A stretch of DNA of 64,000 bases, taken from the NCBI RefSeq assembly GCF_901933205.1, contig NC_044571.1, positions 59,457,994 through 59,521,993 on the forward strand, written 5' to 3'. Source of the stretch: Camarhynchus parvulus. Its lineage: Eukaryota > Chordata > Aves > Passeriformes > Thraupidae. Of this stretch, positions 14,125 through 26,120 are shown one piece after another; position 1 is the first letter of the stretch, and the number at the start of each line of letters is the position of its first letter. A program made the translations under genes and the position numbers. The notes under the pieces were generated by a model, which did not search any database, was not told the origin of the DNA, and was given only the letters and a program-made list of their open reading frames with translations.

Positions 14125-17100
14125 GTAAGTTTCTCTGGTCTTATGTTAATTATCATGTAACTACTGATACTGTTCATGGAAGTTATCAAGAGCTGTTGAA
14201 GTGCTGATACTTTTTACAAAAAAATAGTTACTGTATTTTCTAGTAAAATAATTCATCATAAGAAATATTTGCTGAAATTGCCAAGCTTTGTTTTTGTGTT
14301 CATTTTTCAAATGCAGTCTTCAGCTTTACTGGTTATTGTAACCTTTCCCATTTTGTTGCAGAAAATGGAGAGAAAGAGCCCCCAACAACACTGCTTTGGG
14401 TTCGGTATTTCCTGGCACAGCACTTTGACAAACTTGGCCAGTGTTCTTTGGCCTTGGATTACATTAATGCTGCAATTGCAAGCACTCCAACATTAATAGA
14501 GCTATTCTATTTAAAAGCAAAAATTTACAAGGTAAAAGGGGAATTTGGACACGTGGAGTACCTGGTGTATTAAAAACATATCAACCCATCAGACTGGTGT
14601 GAATGTGTGGGTAATATTTCAGTTAGGAGTTGTTATGGGCATCAGTTTTCATGCGGGTTTCTTTTTGGGCGCTGTTTTGTCAGGAAGGAAATGAAAATCC
14701 TTTTGTTTGGGTTTTGCAAAGCCAGTCACAAATTACAGTGAATTGTAATTCTGAAAAACATCTGGGAGTGGGAGGAGTGAGAATAATACTGGCTTTTGGT
14801 TCTGATGGAGAAATACCAGTAACAAATACGATTTCAGGAGATGGTCAATAGCAGGCCTCTACTGAGAGTTAACTATTTAATTTCTCCCTAACAGCATGTA
14901 GGTAACATCAAGGAAGCTGCCAAATGGATGGATGAAGCACAGTCTTTGGATACTGCAGACAGATTTATCAATTCTAAATGTGCTAAATACATGCTGCGAG
15001 CCAATATGGTGAAGGATGCAGAGGAGATGTGCTCTAAATTCACAAGGGCAAGTACACTGCTTTAATTAAGAGGTGTTTTGCTTGCCTCTGGTGGTTTTTC
15101 ACTCATAACTTTTGATCAAATATCTTTTATTAATATTCATTTTTATTATAATACTTCTGTGCCTGATGGTAAGGAACTATATAGAATTGTAGAACAGTTT
15201 GTATTGGAAAGAGCCTTTTAAAGATGGAATAGTCCAATGCCACTGCCTTGGGTATGGACATCTTTGGCTAACTCAGCTTGCTCATTCCTTTAAGATAGTA
15301 TTGCACACAAAGATTTTGTTAAAACAGAGTCTATCCATAAAAGACAGGATAAGCATTTTAAATTCTATTTTTTGACACTGGATAAATTTGGATTAATAAA
15401 TATCAAATTTTCATATAATTTATGGAACTAAACATGAAGACTGCTTTGTTGGATATCCTGGAGTACATAAATTAGGCTCCTTCATTCTTTTAAATTCTAG
15501 ATGTGGTAACACTTGAAATTGGATTCAAGCTTGCTAGGTATTTCTAGGAATAATTTAAAATTTGATGACTAAAACTCATCATGTTTGCTTGTCAGAAGTG
15601 TTAAAGTAAGAAAGACAGAACTTTATCATAGACATCTGGAAAGACAGGATATTGTCCTCAGTAACAGTAAATTACACCTACATTACATTACAGTTACACT
15701 CAGTAACCCAGTTGAGTGTAACTGGGTCTTTTATCTGCTATAAAGATTGTTCTGAAAGCCCAATGGCTAATATTAATGATATGTGGGATGTTTTTCCAGT
15801 TCACTCTACTCTAGAGCATTATGACTATTATAAAGTCTCAATCCTAGGAATTTTTTTCTTGTCAAAATATCATGTATAAATCTAACTTCACTTATTTAGA
15901 CAAGCAAGTTCTAAGAAATGTATAATAATGTGCTCTAAGAAATGTGTGATAAAGCAGTGAATATATTGGTGGATTTATAAACTAGTGGATGCCACTTACC
16001 TGATGGGGAAAAACTAGCTAAAATTGTTTGCTGAACTCAAGGAATATTTTAAATAATGTTATTTTGTGCCCCTAAATTGTAGAAGTGAGACTGTGCAAGC
16101 ATGAGTTAATCTTAAAAACCTGTTAAGACATTAATCTTCAGGTAATTGGGGTTTTTAAATAATTTCAATCCATTATTTTCTATCTGGGGGAGCGCAGAAT
16201 ATCACAAGTGTTATTCTCACTTGAACACTGGGTGTTCATGTCCTGTTGTACTCCAAGTACATTGAAGGATTGATTGTTTGCTCCTGATGGCCTGAAACCA
16301 GGCACAGTTGAAAGATGCAGCTTGTGAATTATGATAGCAAAACCTGATGATGACTCTTCTTTCAGGAAGGAACTTCTGCAATGGAGAACCTTAACGAGAT
16401 GCAGTGTATGTGGTTCCAGACAGAATGTGCTGCAGCTTATCAAAGGTTGGGGAAGTACGGTGATGCCTTGAAAAAATGTCATGAAGTAGAAAGGGTAAGT
16501 AGGTGCAAACACCACCCACTGCTTCCCCAGTATTTCTCATAGTGAAATGAAGATATTTTTTTGATGTAATCAGCACAGTTTTTTATGCTGGAAGCATATG
16601 AAACTTCTAATATAATGGCTTTTAATAACAGGTTAATACTCAATGATTTTGTGTAACAGATGTCTTCTCTAGCTATTATGTGAAAGACTATTATTGAAGT
16701 GAAAAGGTTTCAGTATAAAATACCATATCTTCTATGCAGCTATTCCTACATTTACTTTATGCTGACTTTTAACAATTGTGTTTCTAATCAGAATAGTCAC
16801 ATTTCAGTTGGCTTTTAGAGTGCCTAAGTCTTTGCATAATCACTTTGTAGACTTTGTTAACTGACTTTTCCCTACCAATACATTCTCTTGAACAGTCAAT
16901 ATTACAAGGATATGTCTATACTTGTTAAATATTGTCTGTAAATAATATCAACTGTAACTTTATTCACCTGTCTCTAATAAAAAGTAGACTAAGTAAAGGA
17001 TGAGCATATAAGTGTGTTCTTTTTTTTTTTTAAGCATTTTTTTGAGATAACAGATGATCAATTTGACTTCCACACATACTGCATGAGAAAGATGACTCTT

Positions 17101-20100
17101 CGTGCCTATGTAGACCTTCTGAGATTAGAAGATGTGCTCAGGAAACATGCCTTCTACTTCAAGGCTGCCCGATCAGCAATTGAAATCTACTTGAAGCTCC
17201 ATGATAATCCTCTTACCAATGAAAGCAAAGAGCAAGAAGTGAATTCAGGTATCTACACTTTAATGAAGGTCCATATGTCTGACACATGTAAAAGCTTAAG
17301 CTAAGTAAGTTACGTGTTACAGAGTAAATAGAACACAAGGGTTTCCTCTTGTCTTTCACAATAACTGAAAAGAGATCATAGGTGACAGGCTACAGTTTGC
17401 TCTGTTCACATCCCATTACTTTGGAGATCTAGAACATGAATGAACCTAGCTGTAGTTTTGGAGTACTTGGGGAGGAATGACATTTCAGAGCATTAAAATC
17501 AGATTCAGTTCAGCCATTAGGTAAATGCTATTAACAAATGAATTATGGAGCAATGGATAGATTTTGTGGAAAAGCAGTCTGAATTCTAAGAATTTGATTT
17601 TGGTCTCATGTATTTAATTAATTACATGGTAATACTAGTTACAACTACATTAAGTTTAACCACTTCTCACACAACTTGAGGACCAAAGAATGGATGGGTA
17701 AATGTGTTAGCAGTATTAATACATTTAGAACATTATTTAAAACTAGTATTAAATGGACAACAGGCATTCTTAGGAAGCCAGTGGGGTGTAGTTTGGAAAT
17801 CTGAGGATTCAATGGCAGATTATTTGAGATTTTTTTTAACTTTAGGATAAATAGTTGCTTCTCCTTTAGTGGAATTGCATTTACTGTCAGCATTGCAGTG
17901 GCTGTTGAAAGCAGTGAAATTCATGTCTGGCTTTTTGCAAAGTGAAAAATCTTTGATATGGGGAAAAAGGGATGCTAAACTAAAAATGCCACTTAATATT
18001 GCAAATAAAATCTTACCTTTATTCAGAGGTGAATAAGTTTTTATGTACCTGCCTATGAATCATAAAGAGGCATATTCAAATAGTTGAACTTGCACCTTTT
18101 TTCTCTCCAACTTTAGTTTGTTTCTGTATATAAAGTAAGATCAGTGTGTGGCAGAGGATCTGTCACAGAGGATAGCAATGTATCCATAAGGGTGGGTGGT
18201 GTCTAAGAAGTCATGTTAGTTCATTTGCCTGCTGCTCATTGGGATCCAGTAGGCTTATCTGTGGGAGAAGGCAGCACTGTGTGGATGGGGTAAAAAGAAC
18301 AGTTGCTTCCTTGCGTCGGAATAGGGATGACCCAAGCAGGGAGGTCATGCTGCCCTAGCCTCAAAAAAGATGTGTTAGTCCCTTGGGAGCCCATTTTTCT
18401 GTGCCTCACCACACTTAGCAAAAATTCTATTCTCAGTGAAACACCACAGTAAACAGACTGGTAGCTGTTGTGTTATTCTGGCTAAACTGATCATTTCCCT
18501 TTAGTTATCCCATGGCATTTGCATGAAATCAGTACAGTTATCATGACTGTATATTAGTCAGACACTTTAATGGAAAATAGCAAGTTTAGCATGTTTTCAG
18601 GTGGAGTGTAAATCCATCTGGATGTTTCTAGATGGCATTAGAAGCAAGCCAAGCTGCAGTCACAATGAGAGCTTAGTGTTACCATTGTTCATTTTCTAAG
18701 GTAAGACCTGTGATAGATGTAACAACTTCATGTAGCTAACCTTGAAATCACTGAGGTTTCTTTAACAGCCATGTAAGAGAAAATATGCAAGATCAAGTGT
18801 TGGGTTAGGCTGTAAATACCAGTCCAGCAGGAATGTTGGCCTGCGTAGTCATGATAACTCTCGTGACTGCTGATAGTTATGGAAATCACTTAAAAATCTG
18901 CCAGATTGAGATGGGGAGAAGCATAATGACCTGAGTTGTTTGAGAGGAACAAGATTTTGAATCACATACTCTATATGTTGTCTGTTACTTTAATCTGTAG
19001 AAAATCTCTCAGCCAAAGAATTGAAGAAAATGCTTAGTAAGCAAAGAAGAGCACAGAAGAAAGCAAAACTTGAAGAAGAAAGAAAGCATGCAGAAAGAGA
19101 ACGACAGCAAAAAAATCAAAAGAAAAAGAGAGATGAAGAGGAGGAGGAAACTAGTGGACCCAGGGAAGAGCTGGTTCCTGAAAAACTGGAAAGGGTTAGC
19201 ATAGTCTTTCTTGTTGAACTCTCATGATTATCATAAAAAGCCTACGAATATGGGTTTGCTATCAGATTCTCCTAAAAGAATCTAGGTGTTTTTATAAAAT
19301 CATTTTTGCATGCAGGGGTACTTTTCTGTAGTCCATCTCTTCTTACACTAAAGAGAAGTATTTTTCATCAATAAATCCAAGTTCTACATTAATATTGTTA
19401 CTTTCCCTAGATTTCAGGGTTTTTTTTCTAAGCAGTATGTCATACTTCATTAAAATAGATACGGAACAAAAAGATGCATTTTGCTTGAAGAAATCTGCTT
19501 TTCATACAGTGAATAGAGGAAAAAGTAACAGAAATTATTGCAATTTGCAAAGTTTGAAGGCATGACCAGTATTTTGCTATGCATGAAGAACTACCTCCAT
19601 TAGCACACTAAACTTCCCGCTTGTTGTCTAAGGTGGTTGTATGTAATAGTTTCCTAAATGCTAAATTACAGCACTGACTGCACAAGCAGTGCCAGAGTTA
19701 GCAATGATGTTGTCTTTGTCAACATGAAATGATGAATAAACACTTTACCATTTTTATTTAAACAGCAAGATTTTTTATGGTGCAGTTTAATTCAGAAAGC
19801 TAGCTTCAGTTCACCTTCAACCTCTGATTATTTAAATGCTTTGAGGAACAGAAATTATTGGTGGGCTTTATTTGATGTTTATTTTAAGCCATAATTTTCA
19901 CTGTTCTTTTCTTAAAACAGGTAGAAAATCCATTAGAAGAAGCCATTAAGTTCCTTATACCACTTAAGAATCTTATTGGAGATGATATAGAAACACACTT
20001 ATTAGCATTTGAAATATACTTTAGAAAAGGTAAATTACTGCTTAATTTTATTTTACTTTACAAAATTTTAGTCCTTCACTTCAGCCTGTGTTATCCAAGT

Positions 20101-23100
20101 GTAGTGGAAAATGATCTGGAATACTTACCTGACTGAAGCTGAGCTGTGCATCGTATCCATTAATAATAGAGTAAATAGCATTTTTGTTTAGTCACCCTTA
20201 AACAAAAAAGTCCTAAGAGCAGATTATATTGTGGTACATACTGTTAAATACTGTGGAATGGTATTTGTGGTGTGATCTTTGATTATCTAGGGGAGGCCAA
20301 AGCTAAATAGGTGGTAACATCTATGCAGTGTTGCGAGAGTTGGAGCAGCAAGAACTTCTGTTTTATTAAGCAATTTGAATGGGAAAATAAGCTTCGTTTC
20401 TAATTCTGTATAGAAACTGATGTTTCTAGTATTTTACTAGATTTACTAAAGAATACAGTAATTGATTATGAAGAGAAAATGTTCTGTATTCTTAATCTCG
20501 GTTTCCTAAGATTTTTTTTCTCCTTCCCACAGGAAAGTTTCTGTTAATGTTACAATCTGTCAAAAGAGCTTTTGCTATCAACAGGAATAACCCATGGCTA
20601 CATGAGTGCTTGATTAAATTCTCTAAAGCTGGTATGTGTGTAGGAAATATGTAATTATAAAGATACAAGAAGTTACATTTTGCAAGTCCATAATTACATA
20701 TTTTTGTGATGTGTACTCTTGAAACACAAACAAAGAAAAATAAAAACAAATATGATTTTTTCATGGCAATACCGAAGAAAACATAGGCTGTGCTACCCAG
20801 TGTACTGTGTATTATACCTTCCTCCATTAATCCACCAGGTGGACCCAACAACTCATTTTGGCTAGATTTCACAGAAAAGTGAGTGTTCTAAGGATCCTGG
20901 AAAACCTTAAGATTTAAGAAAATAAGTGGCAGATACAGGAGAATGACTCTGACTGAAACAGTTTGTGTGGTGGTGAACTTGTAATAGACAGTTTACATGA
21001 CAGAGGACCCTTTATGAAAATTTCCTGTATAAATGCATCAGCAGTGTTTGTGTTGACACATTTTGATCTGAGATTTGTGTTTCTGTGCACAAATTGTAAA
21101 ACTGGTACTTTTAGCAGTGATTTATGTGGTTTCAGTGTTTTCTACAGTTGTTTAAATGGCATTTTTTTGCTTCTCTCCCCCCTGCCTTCCCTCTTCTAGT
21201 GTCTGACCATAGTAACCTCCCAGAAATTGTGAGTAAGGTCCTAACTCAAGAAATGCAGAAAATCTTTGTTAATAAAAACCTGGAGAGTTTTAATGAAGAA
21301 TTTCTCAAACACAATGCTACCTCCATTCAGCACCAGCTGTCAGGTTTGTCTAACTTTTTCATGCTCTTGAAAAGGAGATGATTTAAATGATGTAAAACCG
21401 GAATCTTTATCTGCAAGGGCAGGTTGGATGGGGCTTAGTGCATCCTGGTCCAGTGTAAGGTGGCCCTGGGAATGGCAGGGCATGTGGAACTAGGTGATCC
21501 TTAAGGTTCCTTCAAATTCAAACAATTTTATGAATTCATACATAAATTCTAATGAGATGTAAAATGACATGTTTATATGGGGGGGGGAGCATTTCTGTCT
21601 GTCTGCTTGTACCATTTTTTAAAAATGTACTTCATTTTTTTATTAGGTGCATAAGAAATTTGCTCCTTACCTTCAAAAAGTGCAGTCAAACCACTAGATG
21701 CTCAAGTTTTGAAGCAATGTCATTCTTCCTGTTATGGCAGGTTTTTTTAAAGTATTAGAAAATATAAAACAAAATCCCATATCCATTAGCAAGTGCTTTT
21801 CCCTATTTTCTTTTCAGCTGGAATGTCTCTGTTCCTACTCATAACTTTATCATGTAGCAACAGCATCAATAAAAGTACCATGATGAACTTGTTATGCAGC
21901 TTTTGCTTTTCTGCTTCATGGTCAGCAGTGAAAATGTTTAAATCTGACACTCAGACACTGTTTGTATAGAAGAGCCACAGGTAGCTGCTGGAGCTAAATC
22001 AAAGGAATTTGGAATTGAATGATTACAGAAGGTTTTGGAATATTGATGTGACTTGATAAGCTGCTAGAGCAAATAAAATGCATTTCCAGCAGTTAAGAAA
22101 CAAAAGTGTAGTTTTATCAGGCACTTCAAGTACTTAGTGCTAACCTCACCTGGTCTTTAAAAGTTACCCAGGGTCTGTCCAGAATAACTGGAAGAAGTGA
22201 GCTTCAGAGGATTGCTCATCAGTCTAAAGGAACATTAGGTAGAGTACCACAAACTTCCATTGGCTTCTATAAGAGCTGTGTTTCAGGACAGCATTTTTAG
22301 AGAAATACTCTTACCTCTTTCCTGCAAGCAGGCTCAAGTTTTGAGAAGTTAAGTACAGATATCTCAGCAGCCAATTGCTCCTAATTCTTAGGGATGTTTT
22401 CTTCTGCTCTTGTGACTGTTGAGCACTCACTGGCTGCTTTACAGATCTTATTTTCTGATCCTCCAGTGTTATGGAAAACACTACAGTCACTGGCTAGGTT
22501 TTTGGTAGCCTTAGGACTTCAGCTGTGTGTCAGTCTTCTGTTTATGCTGGAACAGGTTTGAGGCAATTGACTTACCTACTGTACAATTTTTAAGTTTCTT
22601 GAACAGTTATCTTTAGTTAAAGTTTGCAGATATGAAGATCTGGAAAACCAAACCCTGAGAGCACAAATGAGTGCCTTCTCAGCTTAAAATTACTGGTAAA
22701 AAACTGTAAGCAGACTTCTAACCTCTTTACAATTTCTGTACCAAAGTCTCCCTAACTTTAGGCAAGAGTAACTTGGCTAATATAAGTGGTTTGGGAAATA
22801 ATGGCTCTGCATTGAGCCTATTTTCTTAAACCTACAAAAAGCAGTAAGAACTAGGAAACTTTATTTAATTGGGAAAAATAATAATTGGGGAAATGAGTTG
22901 AGCAAAACCAAAAGACAGACAAAACATCCAGAATGTGAGGTTTTAACTTTTCCAGTAAAATGGTTAAGCTTTTTGGGTTTTGCAGTAGATTACATAGTGG
23001 AGTGGGTCTGGACTTTGTACATGGGCAAAGGAAAGTACATGAAAAGCCAACACATTCATTAAGATGAGATTTTAAATTAATGCAGCTATGATACAAGGAG

Positions 23101-24322
23101 CAAAATTTTGCAGAGATGCCCAGGCCAGTTTTGGCAATCTGTCTGTGGTCTGAGAAGCTGTGTACTTCCACAATGCAGTGTTTTCCTTTCCACCAATGTA
23201 GTCTGGTCCAGGCGAAGCACCAGACTTGTGCTGCACTTTCCTTGTACCTGAGCTGTGTCCTTAGCTCTGGGTGAGCAGCCATGGTCCTGTGTTCTGCCAT
23301 GTGGACTGGCCTGAACTTTTACTGGGCCACATTCCACAGTTGTTTAGTAACTGTTGTTCACTTAGCTCCAGTACTTGTAAAGAGAATTCAGTGTGTCTCT
23401 GAGAATTCCTCACTCCTACATTTGTTGGATGGATTTCATTTAGCCTGCTGATTTTAAGGCCTTGTCATCAGTGTACTCTGTGATCTTTTTCTCTACTAAA
23501 GACCTCTCAGTCAAGTGAGGCATGTCACTCTTGCAGGAACAGGTCTCCTGTATTATTCAATCCTTATGCTTCTAATAAATTTCAAAATGGCTTTAATATC
23601 ATTAGTTTCCAGTTGCAAATCGGAGAAGAAGATATAGTTTATTAAAACTTGTAAGCAGTCTAATTCACGTTTATGTGTATGTTTTCAGGTTCTGTTTGTC
23701 TGTATATGTTGTATGGCATTTAGGAAAACTAAACATTGTGGGTTTTGTCTTGTGATAAGGTGCAAAGATGATGTATTTCCTGGACAAATCAAGACAAGAA
23801 AAAGCAATTGCTGTTGCAACTAGATTGGATAAAAACATGAGAGACAAAAATGTGAAGGTAAAAGATACAGTATATAAAGCCACCAACTGTGTGGAGTCTT
23901 AAATAGTATATAATTTAATGCAGGATAATGTGCATGCTTCATTAACCATTATAAATGATTACTTGAAAGAACAAGGTTTCAAATTTTTCCTGTAAGTAAA
24001 AGATGCATAAATACCAATAGAGAGACCTGTTTGCTCAAACCAGTGTTGTTTCACAATATGTGCCCTTAAAAATAAAACGATTTTGAATTGCATTTATTAA
24101 CTGATGCTTTTGTTTCTTTAGACATTAATGAAGGTTTTTGAGGCGTTGCTTGATGGCAGTTTTGGAAGCTGCCATGCTCAATGTGAAGAATATCAAGCAG
24201 CATGTCATAAACTGTTTCCTTTTACGTCTGCCTTCATGCCTGCCACAAACGAAGACAACAGCAGCATTGCATCTGTGAATCACACGGCCATTAACCATGA
24301 TTTGCTGTCCAATGAAATCTGA
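14052..24322 (+). CDS. NAA16: NAA16 (3' half): NatA auxiliary subunit, last 11 exons
   Basis: NAA16 is the paralogue of NAA15. It anchors the catalytic subunit NAA10 to the ribosome so that nascent chains are N-terminally acetylated after methionine removal. Eleven exons join in frame: 14052-14124, 14362-14531, 14895-15047, 16366-16494, 17035-17248, 19001-19194, 19921-20029, 20533-20631, 21200-21343, 23760-23857 and 24122-24322. They total 1584 nt, or 527 residues plus stop, equal to about human residues 338-864. TPR-type helical repeats occupy roughly fragment residues 30-170, a Lys/Arg/Glu-rich coiled coil with nuclear-localisation-like clusters lies at 250-300, and a helical C-terminus ends in SNEI. 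Agreement with remembered human NAA16 is closer than with NAA15, for example in the acidic DEEEEE stretch and the HTA-containing tail. No frameshift or stop is present. All introns are GT-AG except the third, which is GC-AG. The N-terminal half is outside the window or unseen. Confidence 0.95.
14362..14531 (+). CDS. NAA16: NAA16 exon b (residues 25-81), TPR repeat
   Basis: The acceptor is ttttgttgcag and the donor gtaaaa. The split Glu codon (g + aa) opens [12 protein letters not shown], followed by a TPR pair (AQHFDKLGQ, then [20 protein letters not shown]). The 170 nt close in phase 0. Confidence 0.95.
14895..15047 (+). CDS. NAA16: NAA16 exon c (residues 82-132), followed by GC donor
   Basis: The acceptor is ctccctaacag. 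There are 51 in-frame codons, including [20 protein letters not shown] and ending in CSKFTR. The only donor that preserves the protein (TR then EGTS in the next exon) is AGG|GCAAGT, a GC rather than a GT site at 15048-15049. Confidence 0.93.
15180..15305 (-). mobile_element. CR1 3' end fragment, minus strand
   Basis: Read forward, the stretch resembles the reverse complement of the CR1 terminus: 'tagaattgtagaacagttt', then 'attggaaagagcc', 'aatagtccaatgccactgcc' and 'aactcagcttgctcattcc'. It lies in the intron after NAA16 exon c and is diverged and truncated. Confidence 0.7.
15691..15724. repeat. Perfect 12-bp inverted repeat, 10-nt loop
   Basis: The arm cagttacactca (15691-15702) is the exact reverse complement of tgagtgtaactg (15713-15724). 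A second overlapping 8-bp pairing, acccagtt with aactgggt, shares the same bases, so two alternative hairpins are possible. It is intronic in NAA16. Confidence 0.85.
16366..16494 (+). CDS. NAA16: NAA16 exon d (residues 133-175)
   Basis: The acceptor is cttctttcag and the donor gtaagt. The 43 codons include [20 protein letters not shown] and end [12 protein letters not shown]. This is a highly conserved TPR-like segment of the NAA15/16 family. Confidence 0.95.
17035..17248 (+). CDS. NAA16: NAA16 exon e (residues 176-246)
   Basis: The acceptor follows a run of twelve T (tttaag). The exon starts [20 protein letters not shown] and ends near [10 protein letters not shown], with the donor gtatct in phase 1. 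This is the best conserved NAA15/16 block; [13 protein letters not shown] is typical of it. Confidence 0.96.
19001..19194 (+). CDS. NAA16: NAA16 exon f (residues 247-311), charged coiled coil/NLS
   Basis: The acceptor is taatctgtag and the donor gttagc, a weak form. After NLSAKELKK come a Lys/Arg/Gln/Glu-rich helix ([19 protein letters not shown]), a KKKR cluster, an acidic run DEEEEE and the [10 protein letters not shown] linker. In NAA15 the equivalent region holds the nuclear localisation signal and contacts the ribosome; that role here is by family. Confidence 0.95.
19921..20029 (+). CDS. NAA16: NAA16 exon g (residues 312-347)
   Basis: The acceptor is cttaaaacag and the donor gtaaat, in phase 1. 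The exon encodes [20 protein letters not shown] and continues to AFEIYFRK, the start of the C-terminal helical domain. Confidence 0.95.
20533..20631 (+). CDS. NAA16: NAA16 exon h (residues 348-380)
   Basis: The acceptor is ccttcccacag and the donor gtatgt. It encodes [20 protein letters not shown] then [13 protein letters not shown], matching the family motif around WLHEC. It is phase 1 at both ends. Confidence 0.95.
21200..21343 (+). CDS. NAA16: NAA16 exon i (residues 381-428)
   Basis: The acceptor is ccctcttctag and the donor gtttgt. It encodes [20 protein letters not shown] and on through [17 protein letters not shown]. The Ser-Asn-Leu-Pro wording favours NAA16 over NAA15. Confidence 0.95.
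21412..21550 (+). mobile_element. CR1 3' end fragment, plus strand
   Basis: Phrases resembling the CR1 terminus appear in order: 'caggttggatggggctta', 'cctggtccagtgtaagg', 'gaactaggtgatcctta', 'aggttccttcaaattc', then a decayed octamer tail. It begins about 70 bp after NAA16 exon i. Confidence 0.8.
23760..23857 (+). CDS. NAA16: NAA16 exon j (residues 429-461)
   Basis: The acceptor is cttgtgataag, with a poor polypyrimidine tract; the donor is gtaaaa. The exon encodes [20 protein letters not shown], then [13 protein letters not shown]. The split Gly codon (g + gt) keeps the frame. Confidence 0.94.
24122..24322 (+). CDS. NAA16: NAA16 last coding exon k (residues 462-527, stop)
   Basis: The acceptor is tgtttctttag. 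The exon encodes [20 protein letters not shown], a Cys-rich helix with [12 protein letters not shown], and a divergent tail ending LLSNEI before TGA at 24320-24322. The family ends in a similar NEI tail. Confidence 0.95.
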   Translation, partial: TLMKVFEALLDGSFGSCHAQCEEYQAACHKLFPFTSAFMPATNEDNSSIASVNHTAINHDLLSNEI

Positions 24323-24697
24323 AGTAGTGTATGCAAGCCCCTGTGTGTGTGTGTATACCTACATGCACACATGTGTATGAAACTCTGACTCTCATTACAT
24401 GCTGGCTGGATACAGATCAGGGTTACTTTTCCAGGTTGTATTTTAATATCTTTAACAGGTATCTAAAACAAAATATTTGGATAGTTAAATGGAGTATGCT
24501 ATTAGGGTTTTTTTCCTCCCAATGAAAACTGCCAATATTTATGTAAACATCTTTAATCAGCATTTTTCATGTTTATACTTGTACAGGTTTAAGTCTTTTA
24601 ATAATTCATCAGCCCTCCCTCACAATAATATGGATATTAAAGACTGCTTTCACTTAAGTGTTGTTACATATGCAGATATATGTGAACATATCTTGTT

Positions 24698-24703
24698 AAT
24701 AAA
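24698..24703 (+). terminator. NAA16: Possible proximal poly(A) signal AATAAA
   Basis: The hexamer AATAAA lies 376 nt after the NAA16 stop. A T-rich and GT-rich stretch follows near 24776, farther than ideal. It is a candidate for a short 3' UTR form. Confidence 0.35.
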
Positions 24704-25781
24704 TTATCATTTGAGAGTTTTTAGCAGATTAAGACTGAAGTGCTGCTTGAATTGCCTCTTTGTCTTTACTGTTCTTTAGGGTTTTTTTTCTGGGTTGTTT
24801 TGGTTGGATTTCTTTTTAAATCTTTGGTCAGTTTGGTTTCTTTTGAAGCACAGCAACAATGAAAGCATTGGGGGGGTTGCATGTTTTTGTCAGGTGTGTG
24901 TCTTATATGGAACCAGTGTTGACAGATATGAAGATTAGGTCTGTGTAAAAAAAACCAAGCCAACAAATATCTAAGGCTTTTTGAAAACTATTCCCTCTAT
25001 CTTGTGTTCCATAGCTATTGTTTCCTTAGTTTTATGGTCAGTTTAACATTTTAAAGTTTTAATATCCTGAAGCAATTCCCTGAGAAGACATAATGAATTT
25101 GAATACTGTTGTTTGTCCTTTGTTCCATCTCCCCTTTCCTCTTCTTCCTTCTGGTTTCTCCCCATTTGTTCACCTATTGACACTTAGGGTGAAAAAGCTG
25201 CTCCAATTTTGTGCAAGTGCAGAAGGTACAGTAATGGGGAATACAGTTTTTCTCTGCATCATAAAAACTCACTGGTGGGTGTGCTGTATTACCTCCATTA
25301 AAAGTCTTAGTTGTCTACTTAAGTATTATGGCCAATACTCCAGAATTTCTCCTGCCTAAATGCTATTGCTGTAGGTGCTGAAAGGCAAAACAGAGAAATA
25401 TGTTTTACATTTTAAAACTGTTTAAGGGAGCACAAAGAGGCTGACTACAAATCATAATGAACTTTTTTCTTACTTTGTATTCTGGTGCATTAACTATTAA
25501 ATATAAAACACATCAAAATGGAAGTTTAAATCTAATATACCTATTTAAAGCATAGCATTGCTAGACAAAATGGCTACATATCACATGACAGCTTTACATT
25601 CTATAAAGACTGCTATCAAAACAATTATACTGTGGCTTGTACAGAAAATTTCTGGAAACCGTAATGGAATTATTCAATCTCGGTTTGTTTTTATTTCACT
25701 GCAATGTAAATAATTTCAGTAATATTAACTAGCCCCTCAAAGGCAAATACCAGTTCATGAAGAGGGGATTTTATTAAGACA

Positions 25782-25787
25782 AATAAA
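25782..25787 (+). terminator. NAA16: Possible poly(A) signal AATAAA
   Basis: AATAAA sits about 1.46 kb after the stop, with a tgtgtgtc-type downstream GT element about 25 nt later. It is a plausible cleavage signal. Confidence 0.45.
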
Positions 25788-25889
25788 CTGTTCTAATTAA
25801 AATTCTCCTTTGTGTGTCATCTGTTTAGATTTAAAAAAATGTTGAATGGAAAATTCACTGTAAAATATTGCCAACATATGTTATGCTGT

Positions 25890-25895
25890 AATAAA
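25890..25895 (+). terminator. NAA16: Likely distal NAA16 poly(A) signal AATAAA
   Basis: AATAAA is followed within 30 nt by a T/G-rich element (tttgcctttggtttgg). Sequence beyond it has no gene character until a CR1 copy at 26.1 kb. Confidence 0.55.
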
Positions 25896-26120
25896 TTATT
25901 TTGTACACATTTGCCTTTGGTTTGGAATTTTTGCATATTTATGGACATCAAACCTTAACCCATTATTCTAAGTTTTTTCTATTGAGTTGCAACATTCACT
26001 GGTTTAATGTTAACTCTGTAAGTAGTTATGGAGATAAAATTACTATTTAACAGATTGAGATGTGTATCTATAAATAGTCATGGCTTCAGACTGCAATCAG
26101 TAGATTTAGATCAGATAGCA

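Larger units (their letters stand above)
24323..25915 (+). other. NAA16: NAA16 3' UTR (inferred extent)
   Basis: About 1.6 kb of AT-rich sequence follows the stop codon. It holds a short TG repeat (about 24343-24356), a T/G-rich tract near 24776-24842, a Pumilio-type TGTAAATA at 25705-25712 and several AATAAA hexamers. The distal end is placed at the 25890 signal; shorter forms are possible. Confidence 0.6.

Noticed and set aside
22851..23300. 149-codon minus-strand open frame in a NAA16 intron
   Set aside because: No recognisable domain, antisense within an intron, and no promoter or splice context.
14052..24322. Assignment to NAA15 instead of NAA16
   Set aside because: The linker after the coiled coil, the [10 protein letters not shown] segment and the C-terminal tail match NAA16 better, and the downstream neighbour RGCC is the NAA16 neighbour.
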